Below the pieces are notes generated by a model. The model did no database searches. It saw only the letters and a program-made list of their open reading frames with translations, and was not told where the DNA came from. A stretch of 64,000 nucleotides of DNA from Brugia malayi (taxonomy: Eukaryota; Nematoda; Chromadorea; Rhabditida; Onchocercidae): assembly GCF_000002995.4 (NCBI RefSeq), contig NW_025062476.1, positions 8,616,501 through 8,680,500 of the forward strand, in the 5' to 3' direction. Positions 1-11,024 of the stretch are shown one piece after another; positions within the stretch are counted from its first letter, which is position 1; each line of letters starts with the position of its first letter. The position numbers were made by a program, and so were the translations under genes.

Positions 1-450
1 GTTTACTTTTCTATTCCGTTGAAGTTTCATTTGCAGATACGATTAAGTGAGGAATAGGAGAGGTTAAAATCTCCGATCTAAGGTCTTATTTTCTGATGAA
101 AAGATGAGTTGGTGAGAGAAAAACTTCGATCTGCAACTAGCATGGAATTTATTTTATTTCAGTAATTTCTGCTCAGAGTTTCGAAAGCTATCATATAGAC
201 AATAAAAGCATTTTTTCAAATGGTGTTTCAAATAAATGAGTAACGTATTTTTAGGCACTTATGATTGTCGTTATCGTGTCTTATTGCGTCATATTTGTGC
301 GCTTTTGTCTGTAAAATGGGATGATTTTGAGAATGTTTGTTTCTTAATTACATTGTTCTAAACATTTAATTTAAATTAGAAAATAGTATATTAATTGTTT
401 AGGGATCTTCAGAACATCGAAAAGTTTATCTCATCAATGCTCTGTTTTAG
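1..450. other. Left edge, upstream or N-terminal part of the TMCO4-like gene
   Basis: No coding exon could be placed here. The first exon I can support for the neighbouring TMCO4-like gene starts at 451 in phase 0, so its start codon lies either in an unrecognised exon in this stretch or left of the window. The frame just before 451 is closed by a TAG that is itself part of the splice acceptor. The stretch is AT-rich with no repeat that I can see. Confidence 0.4.
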
Positions 451-3400
451 ATAGAGGATGCACTAGTTGATACAATCACTGGATATCATTACAAAGAAAA
501 CGAGTAAGTACTATTGAAAATATTTTATTTTTACATATTTGAAAATTTCTGGTCATTTGAGATGATATTTGTTAAAATATTCTTTCATTTTCATTTTCAT
601 TATCATTATGATTTTTTTTTTCACTGCTTTCAACACATGAGATTTATGTGTGGATTAAGCTGTTTTACAACAACTTGTAAAACACAGACTTCGATCTCCA
701 AAACTATTCATGCATTGTAGAAGTTACAGTGAAAATATTGAAAGGAATCTTTTTACCGCCCTACACCACCACTCTTTGCCCTTTTTTGATGTATAATGTT
801 TACATTCACACTGTTTCGTCATGATTGAAAGCTCTGTGAATAATGATTTCAAAAGTGAAAATCTGATACATGAGCGGTTTTTATAATCAAAAATAAATGC
901 CAACATTTTTTTAAAAAGTAGAAGTGAAAAGTTCTGTATTTGAATGCATAGATTATGAAACACGAAATTCCGTTTTCAGAGAACAAAAAATGGTAAGAGA
1001 TAAAGCTGCGAAACTGAAAAAAATTAAGCGATATGTTATGATTGGAGCAGCCAGTAGTATCGGTGGTGTCTTACTAGGTGGAATTTTTAGTATTCATATT
1101 CTTGGAAGATTTCTAGATTTCGCATGCTGTATTATATTTTTTGAATTTCAGGAATAACGGGTGGGTTAGCAGCACCGCTGGTAGCGGTTGGTGCAGGGGC
1201 TGTAGTTGGTGCTGGAGCAGCAGCAGGCATTTCAACAGCAGCGGGCGCTACTATAGTTGGATCATTATTTGGAGTAGCTGGTGCGGGATTAACGGGCAAG
1301 CTATTTGAAGTAAATTGAAAAAGTATAGATGTTCATTGCCAATTTAGCAAAAGGTCCTGTCGTTCTTATGAGTTCCTTGATCCACAGATAAAATACTCGC
1401 TTCGCCGACATGGATCTTATTTTCTATTTTATTTATTTTTTGTTTTACTTTATTTTATTTACTTTTTTTTTCTTGTAATCTCACGTGCTAACAGATTCTA
1501 ATCGATTTTTAAGTCAAATTTTTATTTTTTGAAAAAAGTGGACTTTATATCCAATCAGAAATTTTCGAATTTATTCGTATTTCACTAGTAAACTTCACTT
1601 TATATTTAATCTTTCTATTTTTCAGGTTACAAAATGCGAAAACGAGTAGGTGCAATTGAAGAATTTGTAATTCAGCCAATTTCTGAAGGACAAAGTCTGC
1701 ATTGTGTTTTGGCAATTAGTGGATGGATTGAAGATGTAAATTTGTAATTTTTTTTTTTTTTTTAAATCACAGTTTTCAGATAGCAGAAATATTTTTATTC
1801 GTGATTTAATCTTCTGTAATTAAATTGAAAATAAAAAATATTAATTGATTTTATTCACTTCGAAACAGTCCACTTAAATTGCTAAAAATTGCAAAAAAAA
1901 AAAAATATTTTCATGCAAAATGTTGTAGGTTGATGTTCTTACAAGGTTTTCATGATATAACTGTTTCCTTGTGCCCAAGTCGCATCGCTTATCTCTGAAT
2001 TTTGAGACTTATTAATCTGAAATTAGAAAGTTTGTCGTTTTGTATTGGCGACCATTGTTGTGGCGGTTATGTTAGTGTTGGATCTATCTAACATTAGTTA
2101 ATTGCTTTTTCTGAATGGTTCTTACAAAGTTTCCGTGACATAACTGCTTCCTCAGTTGGAGTTTAGTTACCTTTTGAATCATATTTTAGCAAAATTTTGA
2201 AGAATTTGTTTTAGCAAGGAGAACGTGTTTTTCAACAGCAATGGAGGCATTTGTGGATGTCGCGCGAACAATATATTTTGCGTTATGAAAGCAAATATTT
2301 AGTAGAATTAGGGCGAGCAATTAATTATTTGACTTCTTTTGCTGTATCACTTGCTGTTCAACACACTCTTTTGGAAACTGCCTTTGCTGGTATTTTCTTC
2401 TGCTGATCTTAGTTTCTGATATCTCATGTTCGTTTCTGATATTTTTGCTTTCCAGTTTTTTCCTTTAAAATTCCAGATGAAGGAAACTATTTCAGGTTTA
2501 GTTGCTGCGGTTGCTTGGCCCGTGGCACTTCTTTCCGCATCTAGTGTAATCGATAATCCATGGAATGTTTGCGTAAGGCGAGCCGCCGAGGCATGAATTC
2601 CTATAGTTTGCATTTTTCGGAAGAAGATAATTATTTATTAAGCATTTAAAATGATACTTTAAAAAACATACGTTTAAAATTCTGGAGACAACTGAAAGGG
2701 ACTTTATGAAATATTAAGATTAGTTACCAGACGGTGGTATAGTTTTCAGGTCGGTGAACAATTAGCCGAGGTATTGTTAAGTCGTGCACATGGCAACCGT
2801 CCTATTACCTTAATAGGATTTTCCCTTGGAGCACGTGTAATTTTTCATTGCTTAATGGCTATGACCAAACGTACTACATGTTATGGTGAATTTTTTTTTT
2901 TTCTTTTTGATAGCACTGCTGCTGTTATTATGTGCCGTAGTTTTTCCTTATTTTTACAGTTATGCTGATGTAAAATTAAAAAACAAGGATTCCAGGAATA
3001 ATTAATGATGTGGTACTTCTTGGTGCACCTGTAACAGCTTCACCGATTCAATGGCAGCAGATAAGTCACATTGTTGGAGGACGGATTATAAATGGTTATT
3101 GTAGTAGTGATTGGTTATTAAGGTAGAATTTTCATGTTTGGATCTCTCGATATTTTTTAAGTCTTTAGGATGCAAAGAAGAAAAATATTTTGGGTTTGAG
3201 TCTTTTAATTTAGTCTACTTCTTGTAACGAAGTTACATAAATTTTGGTATATTTTTCGAAGTTCATAAAGTGAATGTTTCTGAATTCTATATTTGATGTA
3301 ATTGTCAATTTTGTAGGTTTATTTACCGTGCAATGAGTGTACAGTTTACGATTGCTGGCACAGGTCCTGTAACATGCAAAATGGAAAAGAAAATTGTTAA

Positions 3401-3792
3401 TTTCAATCTTTCTCACTTAGTTCGTTCACTCTGTTCAAAAAATTATATTAACAGTTTAATATAGCTTTCTTTACTAAAGCATTTGATTAAATAATACATA
3501 GTTGCATATTGAAGATAGCAGATTATTGTAAATTTATGAATTCATCCTTTTTTTGTAGATAAAAGGTCATCTAGACTACTCTCGAAAGTTAACTGAAGTA
3601 TTGGAAGCAGTTGGCGTTCGAGTTACACCGCGTCCCGATCATTCCATGCTAGATATGGATGAAGTTACGAAAGAAATAAGCACAGATATCATTGATTTTG
3701 ATGACGAAGAAGAGAAAAAGTTCTCTTTTAATAATTTTAAAAGTGGAACAGAAGCGCATTGTGCATCATGTGAAACGAAACAAGTTGAGTGA
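451..3792 (+). CDS. TMCO4: TMCO4-like DUF726 membrane protein with alpha/beta-hydrolase fold (5' partial)
   Basis: Exons 451-503, 980-1077, 1152-1295, 1626-1735, 2215-2389, 2496-2590, 2750-2885, 2996-3122, 3317-3419 and 3559-3792 join in one frame to 424 residues ending in TGA. The product follows human TMCO4 throughout. A charged coiled-coil-like stretch (KAAKLKKIKRY) leads into glycine/alanine-rich membrane segments (GGLAAPLVAVGAGAVVGAG), then the conserved KRVGAIEEF block, and a hydrolase core with the nucleophile-elbow motif GFSLG near 2816-2832. GRIINGYCSSDWLL and GHLDYS follow. The family (DUF726) is predicted to be an alpha/beta hydrolase in membranes; its substrate is not established. 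Introns 1296-1625 and 2591-2749 start with GC instead of GT, yet only these joins restore the family sequence. The acidic C-terminal tail is poorly conserved. The N-terminus, about 200 residues in human TMCO4, is missing. Confidence 0.88.
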
Positions 3793-4923
3793 TGAAGATA
3801 GATTTGTTGATTTAATGATTTGTAATATCTAATTTAAACTGCGGTTCTGTTAGTTAAGGATGGTCGGACTTTAAGATTGAGAAATAAAAAACATGCAGAC
3901 AGCTGTTTGTTATGGGAGAAGCTATGAAATTTTTGGAAAAGAAGTCACTAAAAAAGGAAAATAAATTTGTTAGAAATTACTCAAAGTATTATAAAATTTG
4001 CAGAAATAAAATCTTAGAACGTTTGGAATTTGATATAAGATTTTGGATGCGCCAGAAAATTCGGGAAGATAGAAGGGAAGAATGAAAAGAAAAACAAAAT
4101 TCATGTTGTCCGGAAGATAGACAAAAGAAATAAACCGAGAGGAGGTGAGTAAATTTTTTTAACATTCTGACAGCTGTCAAATAATAATTGGGACAGACAT
4201 TTTATTTTTTATACTGAAGTAGTATTCCTAATTTATATTACGTGTTCCGTATTTTTCTTTGCCTACAAGTCTTTGTAGTTCTTTTTTATTTGGTTTTTAT
4301 TTCTTTGTAAAATTTTTTTAGTCTCATGTAATTTTCATAAAGGTCTTTTTTTTATTTTAATTAGATTTCTTACAGTGCACTGATTTCTTACTTGACTTAT
4401 TGATTTAGATAAATATTTTTTGAAGACTTAAAACTAAATTATCTTTTTTCAGTTTATTCACTTCTTTGTGTCAATTTTTTCGTCTGCTGGATTTATTTTT
4501 ATTTTTACTCACTTGTTTGTTATGTTAATTATTGTTTCCAGTAATGAGAAAAAAATAAATTATTGTATTGAAAAGTCGAATTTTTTACGACAGCAGTTTG
4601 AATCTGTAACATTGCTACTTCTGAGCAAGAAATAAATAGAGATTAGTTTATGGTGTCTTACATCAGGACGATTTGAAGCAGTGGAGACACTTTTTTATTC
4701 AGGAATTATTTGTGTTGTCTTGATGTTCTTATTTCTGTTGAAGTATCTTTGAAGAGATCAGATTCGAAGTTCAACCGTCAAATTTTTAATTAATGAAAGA
4801 AGATCTTCCTATAGCTAAGTCATTTTTTGATGAATATTATATATTAACTGTTCATAAAAAATATTAGATATATTTTCATTAAAAGTAATTGCATAAAATT
4901 TTAAAATTTGACGGAATCCAGGG
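3793..4923 (+). other. 3' flank of TMCO4 and upstream region of dnj-21
   Basis: An AATAAA at 3883-3888, about 90 bp after the TMCO4 stop, is a plausible poly(A) signal. The rest is AT-rich, with long T-rich runs between about 4200 and 4520. I see no coding segment. Immediately before the dnj-21 start, the bases AATCCAG end at 4921, an acceptor-like site that could receive a spliced leader. Confidence 0.5.
3883..3888 (+). other. Poly(A) signal of the TMCO4-like gene
   Basis: AATAAA located 91 bp after the stop codon, the closest canonical hexamer downstream of the gene. Confidence 0.5.
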
Positions 4924-5262
4924 ATGTCATCTGCGCTTATCGTTGGTGGCGTTGGTATGGTAGCTATTGGACTGGTTGGACGACTGATGCTACGAAATCG
5001 TGTAGCGTTCCTAAAAATGGCCAAAACATTGCCGGTTGCAAATAGTATGTCAAAGTACTATCGTGGCGGTTTCGAGCCTGTTATGACACGACGTGAAGCA
5101 GCACTGGTCCTGGGTATATCACCTAGTGCTCCAGCGTCAAAAGTGAAAGAAGCGCATAAACGTATAATGATTGCCAATCATCCTGATCGTGGTGGTTCAC
5201 CCTATTTGGCTGCAAAAATTAATGAAGCAAAAGACAAATTGGAATCAACAAGACACGATTAA
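4924..5262 (+). CDS. dnj-21: TIM14/Pam18 mitochondrial import J-protein (DNAJC19 family)
   Basis: One uninterrupted exon encodes 112 residues, the usual length of metazoan DNAJC19/TIM14. Residues 4-21 form a glycine-rich inner-membrane segment. A matrix-facing linker follows (KYYRGGFEPVMTRREAALVLG), then a compact J-like domain with the HPD motif at residues 86-88 (ANHPDRGGSPYLAAKINEAK). In the family this protein stimulates mitochondrial HSP70 at the TIM23 import motor through HPD and is held in check by Pam16. The start is the only ATG that keeps the whole membrane segment, and it lies 2 bp after a CAG acceptor-like site, which fits trans-splicing of a spliced leader. Absence of introns stands out beside its intron-rich neighbours, but the frame is fully conserved and nothing suggests a retrocopy. 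Confidence 0.95.
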   Translation: MSSALIVGGVGMVAIGLVGRLMLRNRVAFLKMAKTLPVANSMSKYYRGGFEPVMTRREAALVLGISPSAPASKVKEAHKRIMIANHPDRGGSPYLAAKINEAKDKLESTRHD

Positions 5263-8026
5263 TTTTTAATTAGGATTAATATTAATTGTATTTCATGCGG
5301 ATGATTTCGCTGTGTCTGTGTGAACGATAAGTCGATGCAAATGGAATTTACATTCACGGAAGATTTATAATATTTGAAATAGTTGAAATATTGTCAGTCG
5401 GAAACAGTCATTTTAGTGCTCGTATTTTATAGAATCCAGAAAATACTTTAGTTGACAAGGTGAGAAGTCGTTAATATCTGCTGCAATTTCACTCTGAAGG
5501 AGTGCTTCATTTTGGAAAAAAAGAACGAGAATTTGAGGAAAAAAGAACAAATTTATATTTATGTGAACGTATTGGTTGATACTGTTAACCTGGTTTACTA
5601 ACAGTTCTTGTTCTTTATTTACTATAATTTTAAATTGACCTTTCATAAGGAAAGTTTTGTCAATTTTAGATTCAGAATTTTTGTTTTAGGGTTTGTTTTG
5701 TCGTTATACATCCAATGGTATCGTAATATGTCAAATGAATTGCCGTAAATCTAGCCTAACCGACTTTTGTTCACTTTAGTTGATCTTCCGTGTTTGAATT
5801 TTCATATGTTAAGCTCTACTCACTCATTTGCTGTTATATTAGTTTGTGGAAATGCTATTCATTGTTTATTCTTTGGTGATAAACGCCTTTATGGTTATTG
5901 AGCAGAATCTCTGCTTCAAATAATTGCATAAATTAAAGACTATAAAGTAACAAACATTGAATCGAGACACTCCTGTTATGTTCGAACTTCTGATTAGTCC
6001 AGATCATGTAGAGAGCATATATGAAAGGTATTGTTGCTCGTGCATCTGGATTAAAATTTATTTTTAGTTGATATAGGTGAGGTTTAGGTTTAGTCGAACA
6101 TGTCGATGTTTAGAAGCATAATAGAAAAAATAGTTTGATGAGTTTTTGATTTATCACCTGGAATATTTGTCATTTGTTTTTGATCCGTGAGGAGTTGAGC
6201 TTCGTTAGTTTTAAGTGATTAAGTAGGGATTAAAAATAATAAAAACAGGGTTAAGAATAAAATAATAATGCTAAAGATAAATGGATGTAGGTGATTTAAG
6301 AGTAGTAATTAAGCGGCCATGTAAAAGCAAAGAAATAGGAAGATATGTTTCATCTTTGATTGCTTATTTTTTTTCTCGAGATTTGTTACAAAGAAATTAC
6401 TAGTATTCGCTTTGAAGGAATTAAAGTGCATGGGTATAGGTAGTAACCTGTAACTCTGAAGGCTAGGTGCAACAATTCTTTGCTTATGATCACTGCTAAC
6501 CGTCTCAAACTGAATTCATCGTGAAAGAAAGACAAGGAACTGTAATGGATTATCGAAGTCAGCAAAAAAAAGTTTGATATGTTAATGGTAGCACACGAGC
6601 TGATGACAGCATAGCTCCTTCTCTGGGCGTAATTCTACCAATTATCTTTTCGTCCACATAAAAAGTATTGAGTGATGATTTACATCCCCTCTGGATGTGA
6701 ATTAAGTCTAAATTATTTTAAACTGTATATCGAATTTTACTGGATATAATAATGCCGTTTTCGATGGGTTTCCCTCTATTTATTCCACATTTATTTTCCA
6801 AAAAGGATAAATGTCTGCGAATCGCAACAATAACAACACCTTATTGCAGTGCTTATAAGAAGTCACAGTTTTTATAAATGTTGTTGAATCTCTGTCAACT
6901 CCTAATCATTCCGCAATTCAATGTATCAAATGAACTTCTTTCCGACTAATTGCATATTTCAAATGAATATGAATAGTTGTGCTAAAGATGGAATATAAAC
7001 AACGGATCTGATCCACTGACCTCTACACAAACAGATCGAATCCAACTCAATTTAATATGACGACTTTCCATCGGAGTAGAATTTCCTTCCAATCTACGAA
7101 TATCCCACTGATCAAGTGGGAGAGTATACGCAACGCATAGAACAAAAGCGGTGACAGAATTGTAAAGAGAACAGGGAGGGGTGGAAATAGTGCGTAGCGA
7201 CAAAATGTCTTTTACTTTAACACTTTGTTTGGAGTAAAACGGTCACGTCATGTGGTCACGTGTTCCATTGTTCGTCTCACTTCGACATTCTGGCGATGTC
7301 ATCGTTAACCTACGGTTTGCTATGATTAGCACTTCGAAGATTTTATTTCTTCTATTCTAATAGTAACAATGATCATTCATACTACATTGTGATAGGGTAA
7401 TGTTTAGATGAATTTTATCTCTTTTTTAGATGAATTTAAAGGTCAGAAATAAATCTTCTATCAAAGATGTGGAGTTCTAATCTTGAATGATGCAAGAGAA
7501 AGTTGGCAACAACTGGTATATTTTGTGACAAATTAATGAGAGAAAAGTATAAACACAAAATTGAGGACAATTTGTCAGATTATTTTCAGGTAAACATTTT
7601 CTGGAATAGTTGGTGTTAGTGATGACAGTTATTCTATCCCACCAATGTGTCATCGAATTGTATTGAAATTGGTGAAATTGGTAATGGTGCATACCAATGT
7701 TGCCGAAATCCAATTCATTGAAGGTGAGTCCTTCATTTAACACTTAGTTGGATAAAAAAACCAAGTAACCTAAGTTCTCAAGTTATACTTCAGGCGAAGT
7801 CGGAATAGGTAGTCATGTGCTTTGATTTTATAATACTTCCTTGTATTCCACTTACTTGGGATAATGGTTGGACTAAGGACTGCTTTATATTCAATATATT
7901 TGTTGAGTATTTTTGAAAAAAGTTGACTTTTTTTTTTAAATTTGAAATGTGCAAGTTTATTTGGTAGAAATTAATTCTAACTTCGCATAATGTACACTTT
8001 TTTCCGGTTTTGATAATGAAATCATT
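5263..8026. other. Intergenic region between dnj-21 and the RNF170 gene
   Basis: About 2.8 kb of AT-rich DNA. The open frames here are short, lack family resemblance and show no paired splice signals. A tandem GGTCACGT motif at 7241-7248 and 7254-7261, the second forming a CACGTG E-box, is the only regulatory-looking element I noticed. I see no RNA gene or mobile element. Confidence 0.45.
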
Positions 8027-9639
8027 ATGATGTTCACGTTTTTATGTGCTGTTATTGGGGTAATCTGTTTTTTATACTGTCGGCAAGAGTAAGCTTCTTT
8101 ATTTTTTGTTCGTTTTAATTTGCAACCTTAATAGTTTATTGTTTTATTTCTTTTAATTTCCAGATATTCAAATCTAACAGTCATTTTCCGTCATTTTAAA
8201 GGACTCTTACATCTCTATTCTGTTGAGAACAAAGCTGTCGATGTTCAGCTTCTATATAATTTTAACCGAATTTTAGGCAGCAGGAAAGAAATATTTACCC
8301 TGCTTTAGATTCGGCTATAACTGAATTCAGACGCACATTTTCGGGTGCTGCGCAAGCAGAGGGACCGGAGACTGGTGCAAGTGGTGTATGTCCTTATAGC
8401 TTTTCTTAAAATATTATAGTCTTTATTGATGTATGTTGTCAAGGCTGTTGTGGTTCTTTTATCAGTCTGTTCATTTTTTGGGTTTTAGAGTAGGGCAAGA
8501 ACGCTGCGACGGTTTGGAGATGATCATATTTGTCCAATATGTTTTGGCCAAGCTTCATTTGCTGTTGTTACAAACTGTGGCCACTTATTTTGCTGTGAGT
8601 ATCTAAACATGCAATTCTGAATCAGATTATAAATTGGATAATTACATGCTTTGGTTTTAGTTCTTCGCTTATATAGAAGGAATGTGATAATTCAATAAAA
8701 ATTTCAATTTTTTATTGTATTTTTGCAGGTAATTGCATTTATGGTTACTGGCAGTATAGTGCGTCTTTGATTACACCTGTAAAATGTGCAGTGTGTAGAG
8801 AAATTGTACGTTTCGGCAGTTTTACTTATGCAGTAATTTCATATTCCCTAGTAACAATTTTATGGAGAACTAACAGTTTTGTGAGATAAATTAGTTCTTA
8901 ATCACTTGCGGAATTTTACTTGCATTATAGGTTAATTTGCTGATACCTTTGCCGGTAGAAGGTGAAAGAGAAAATAGTGCTGATGAAGCACTACGATGTG
9001 ATGAACAGTTAACGGATTATAATCGAAGGTTTTCCAGTGAAAGAAGACCAGTGAGTTTGTTTCCGAACTTTATTTTGGTGGTAGCACTGAATAATTTAAA
9101 ACGAACAGCTTTTTACAATGAGTACAGGCATTGTATTTCTTAATTAATTCATCTTGTAGTTCTGCAACTTATTTTATCGAAATGTAGGTCACGCATTATT
9201 TCTTGATGAAAGTAAAGATCAGAAACTATGAATCAGCATATCTAATAAATTTCTTTTTGCTTACCAGATATTGTCAGAATTTCGTCTTTCACTACCAACA
9301 ACTGCTGCTTTTAATATTCCCATCGATTCATTATCCTTTTTTCAGATTATTGATTACATCAGGGATTTACCCGTATTAGTTCCACACATGTTTCGTGCCG
9401 TAGTCTCAGTCAATGGATTGATGTTTATGTTTCGGATCCGTTTCTTTTTATGTCTTTGTGGTATGGCTGTGTATATTTTAAGTCCTTTTGATATATTACC
9501 GGAAGCAGCATTCGGTGTACTTGGTATGGTGGATGATATTTTTATCGCATTTGTTGTTTTGGTGTATGCTACAATTCTTTTTCGACAAATGTTAACTGGT
9601 GGTAGGAATAGTGGACGAGAACGAGAAAGACGCGAATAA
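8027..9639 (+). CDS. RNF170: RNF170-type RING E3 ubiquitin ligase of the ER membrane
   Basis: Exons 8027-8088, 8277-8385, 8489-8594, 8729-8805, 8931-9050 and 9346-9639 join to 255 residues, close to human RNF170 (258). The N-terminus carries a membrane segment ([13 protein letters not shown]). The RING domain shows the expected metal ligands: C72 and C75 ([10 protein letters not shown]), C87 and H89 (NCGH), C92, C95, C112 and C115. It is followed by the conserved [14 protein letters not shown] and a C-terminal DUF1232 region with two hydrophobic helices and the signature [20 protein letters not shown]170 in other animals is an ER ubiquitin ligase that targets activated IP3 receptors; that role is transferred from the family. 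The start chosen is the first of two adjacent ATGs, because the ATG at 8016 runs straight into a stop. An AATAAA at 9779-9784 is a likely poly(A) signal. Confidence 0.93.
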
Positions 9640-11024
9640 CTCAAAATGAATAACTAATTTGCGTGAATAAGGCGGATTCTTTTGCCTTTATAAGCATTTG
9701 ATTGCGCTTTGATATATATGTATTAGAGATTAGTGAGGGACTTATATATCCTCTATGTCATAACCTTTTTGGCAGTAAAATAAACGTCCGTATTTGTGCA
9801 ATTATTTTTCTTGCAGATTTTACGTCATTCCAATCTTATTTGTTAGGAAAGATGGACAATATATTTTTCCATAACTTGCAAATTAAAAAAAAAGAATTCC
9901 ACTACCTTTGCAAACTTTGATTGCTGATCTCAGTCCATTTTTTTTTTCGCTTGGGTAATTTCTTAATTTAAAATCCATTCCGAGAATGATTTTAAAACTA
10001 TGCTAAATGAGGGATCTTGGAAACACTATATAAATTGGCATGCATTACCTTAATGCTTCTCGTTGCCTATTCTGTCTAATATTAATCTTTCTTTTTTTTT
10101 TTTTTTAATATGTTGTCATTAACGAATCTGCTTTTTATTTTGCGTGTAAATCGTAATGGAAAAAAAATTGAAATATAATTTATATCTCTAATAAGTTACA
10201 ATTTCTGTGATGAACTTTGTTGCAATTTTCTGTTGTATTAGAGTTATCCTTCCTCCGTATTTCCTGAAGTATCCAAGTGTGTACTAGTTAAATGTTGAGC
10301 TGATTTTCGGGATTTGCCAGCAGCTAGAAGAAATGTGAAATGTGGCCGAAGACTGGGAGATTATTTATTATACTTATTTTTAGGCTAAAATCATAAATGA
10401 TAAATAAGACCGATGCAAGACAGATTTAACCTTCCATGCCTAATGCAGCTATTTTTGTGATTGGCTTTCTCAAATTAAAATAATGACAATAAAAAGAAAC
10501 GAGGGAACAATTGTAATGCAGAATTCACTACTGAATCTATATTCACGTCAGTAGTTGTAAGTGCCCTGATGCTAACAGTCACCACAAAATTATTGTGATT
10601 AGCTTATTGGACTGAGACTGAGCTAGGTGTTATTTGTCAAGTTAAATATCGATTTAGCTGGGAAAAAGCTCTAAAAAAATTTTTGTATCACAAATGCATT
10701 ATACTGATTTCATTTTCAAGAACTAAAGAGGATTGATTATGTCGGAAAATTAAAGGAAAAAATAGCCAGCATGGCAACAATATGCAGATAAAGATATATG
10801 TGAGTAATGTTAACGAAAAGCAACAGATAATAAATATAAATAGGAACGGAAGAATAACACAGTTTCGAGCACCGAAGAGAATTTCATATGTTTTACTTAG
10901 TTGAACAGATATAAAAAGTGACTTCTTACCTGGCATCAATTAATTATAAAACAATAACTACACTTCTTTCTAGAATACTTATATTTGAAATCCGAAAAGT
11001 TGTCGATTTTCCAGAAAGTAACAA
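9640..11024. other. Intergenic region between convergent RNF170 and drn-1 genes
   Basis: It holds the 3' ends of two convergent genes. Apart from the RNF170 poly(A) signal at 9779-9784 and a T-rich tract near 10090, I see nothing recognisable. The short open frames on either strand have no resemblance to known proteins. Confidence 0.45.
9779..9784 (+). other. Poly(A) signal of the RNF170 gene
   Basis: AATAAA 140 bp after the RNF170 stop codon, the first canonical hexamer on this strand. Confidence 0.5.

Noticed and set aside
4924..5262. dnj-21 as a processed retrocopy because it lacks introns
   Set aside because: The frame is full length with all key residues, there is no A tract or target duplication, and a short single-exon gene with an acceptor-like site before the ATG fits a normal trans-spliced nematode gene.
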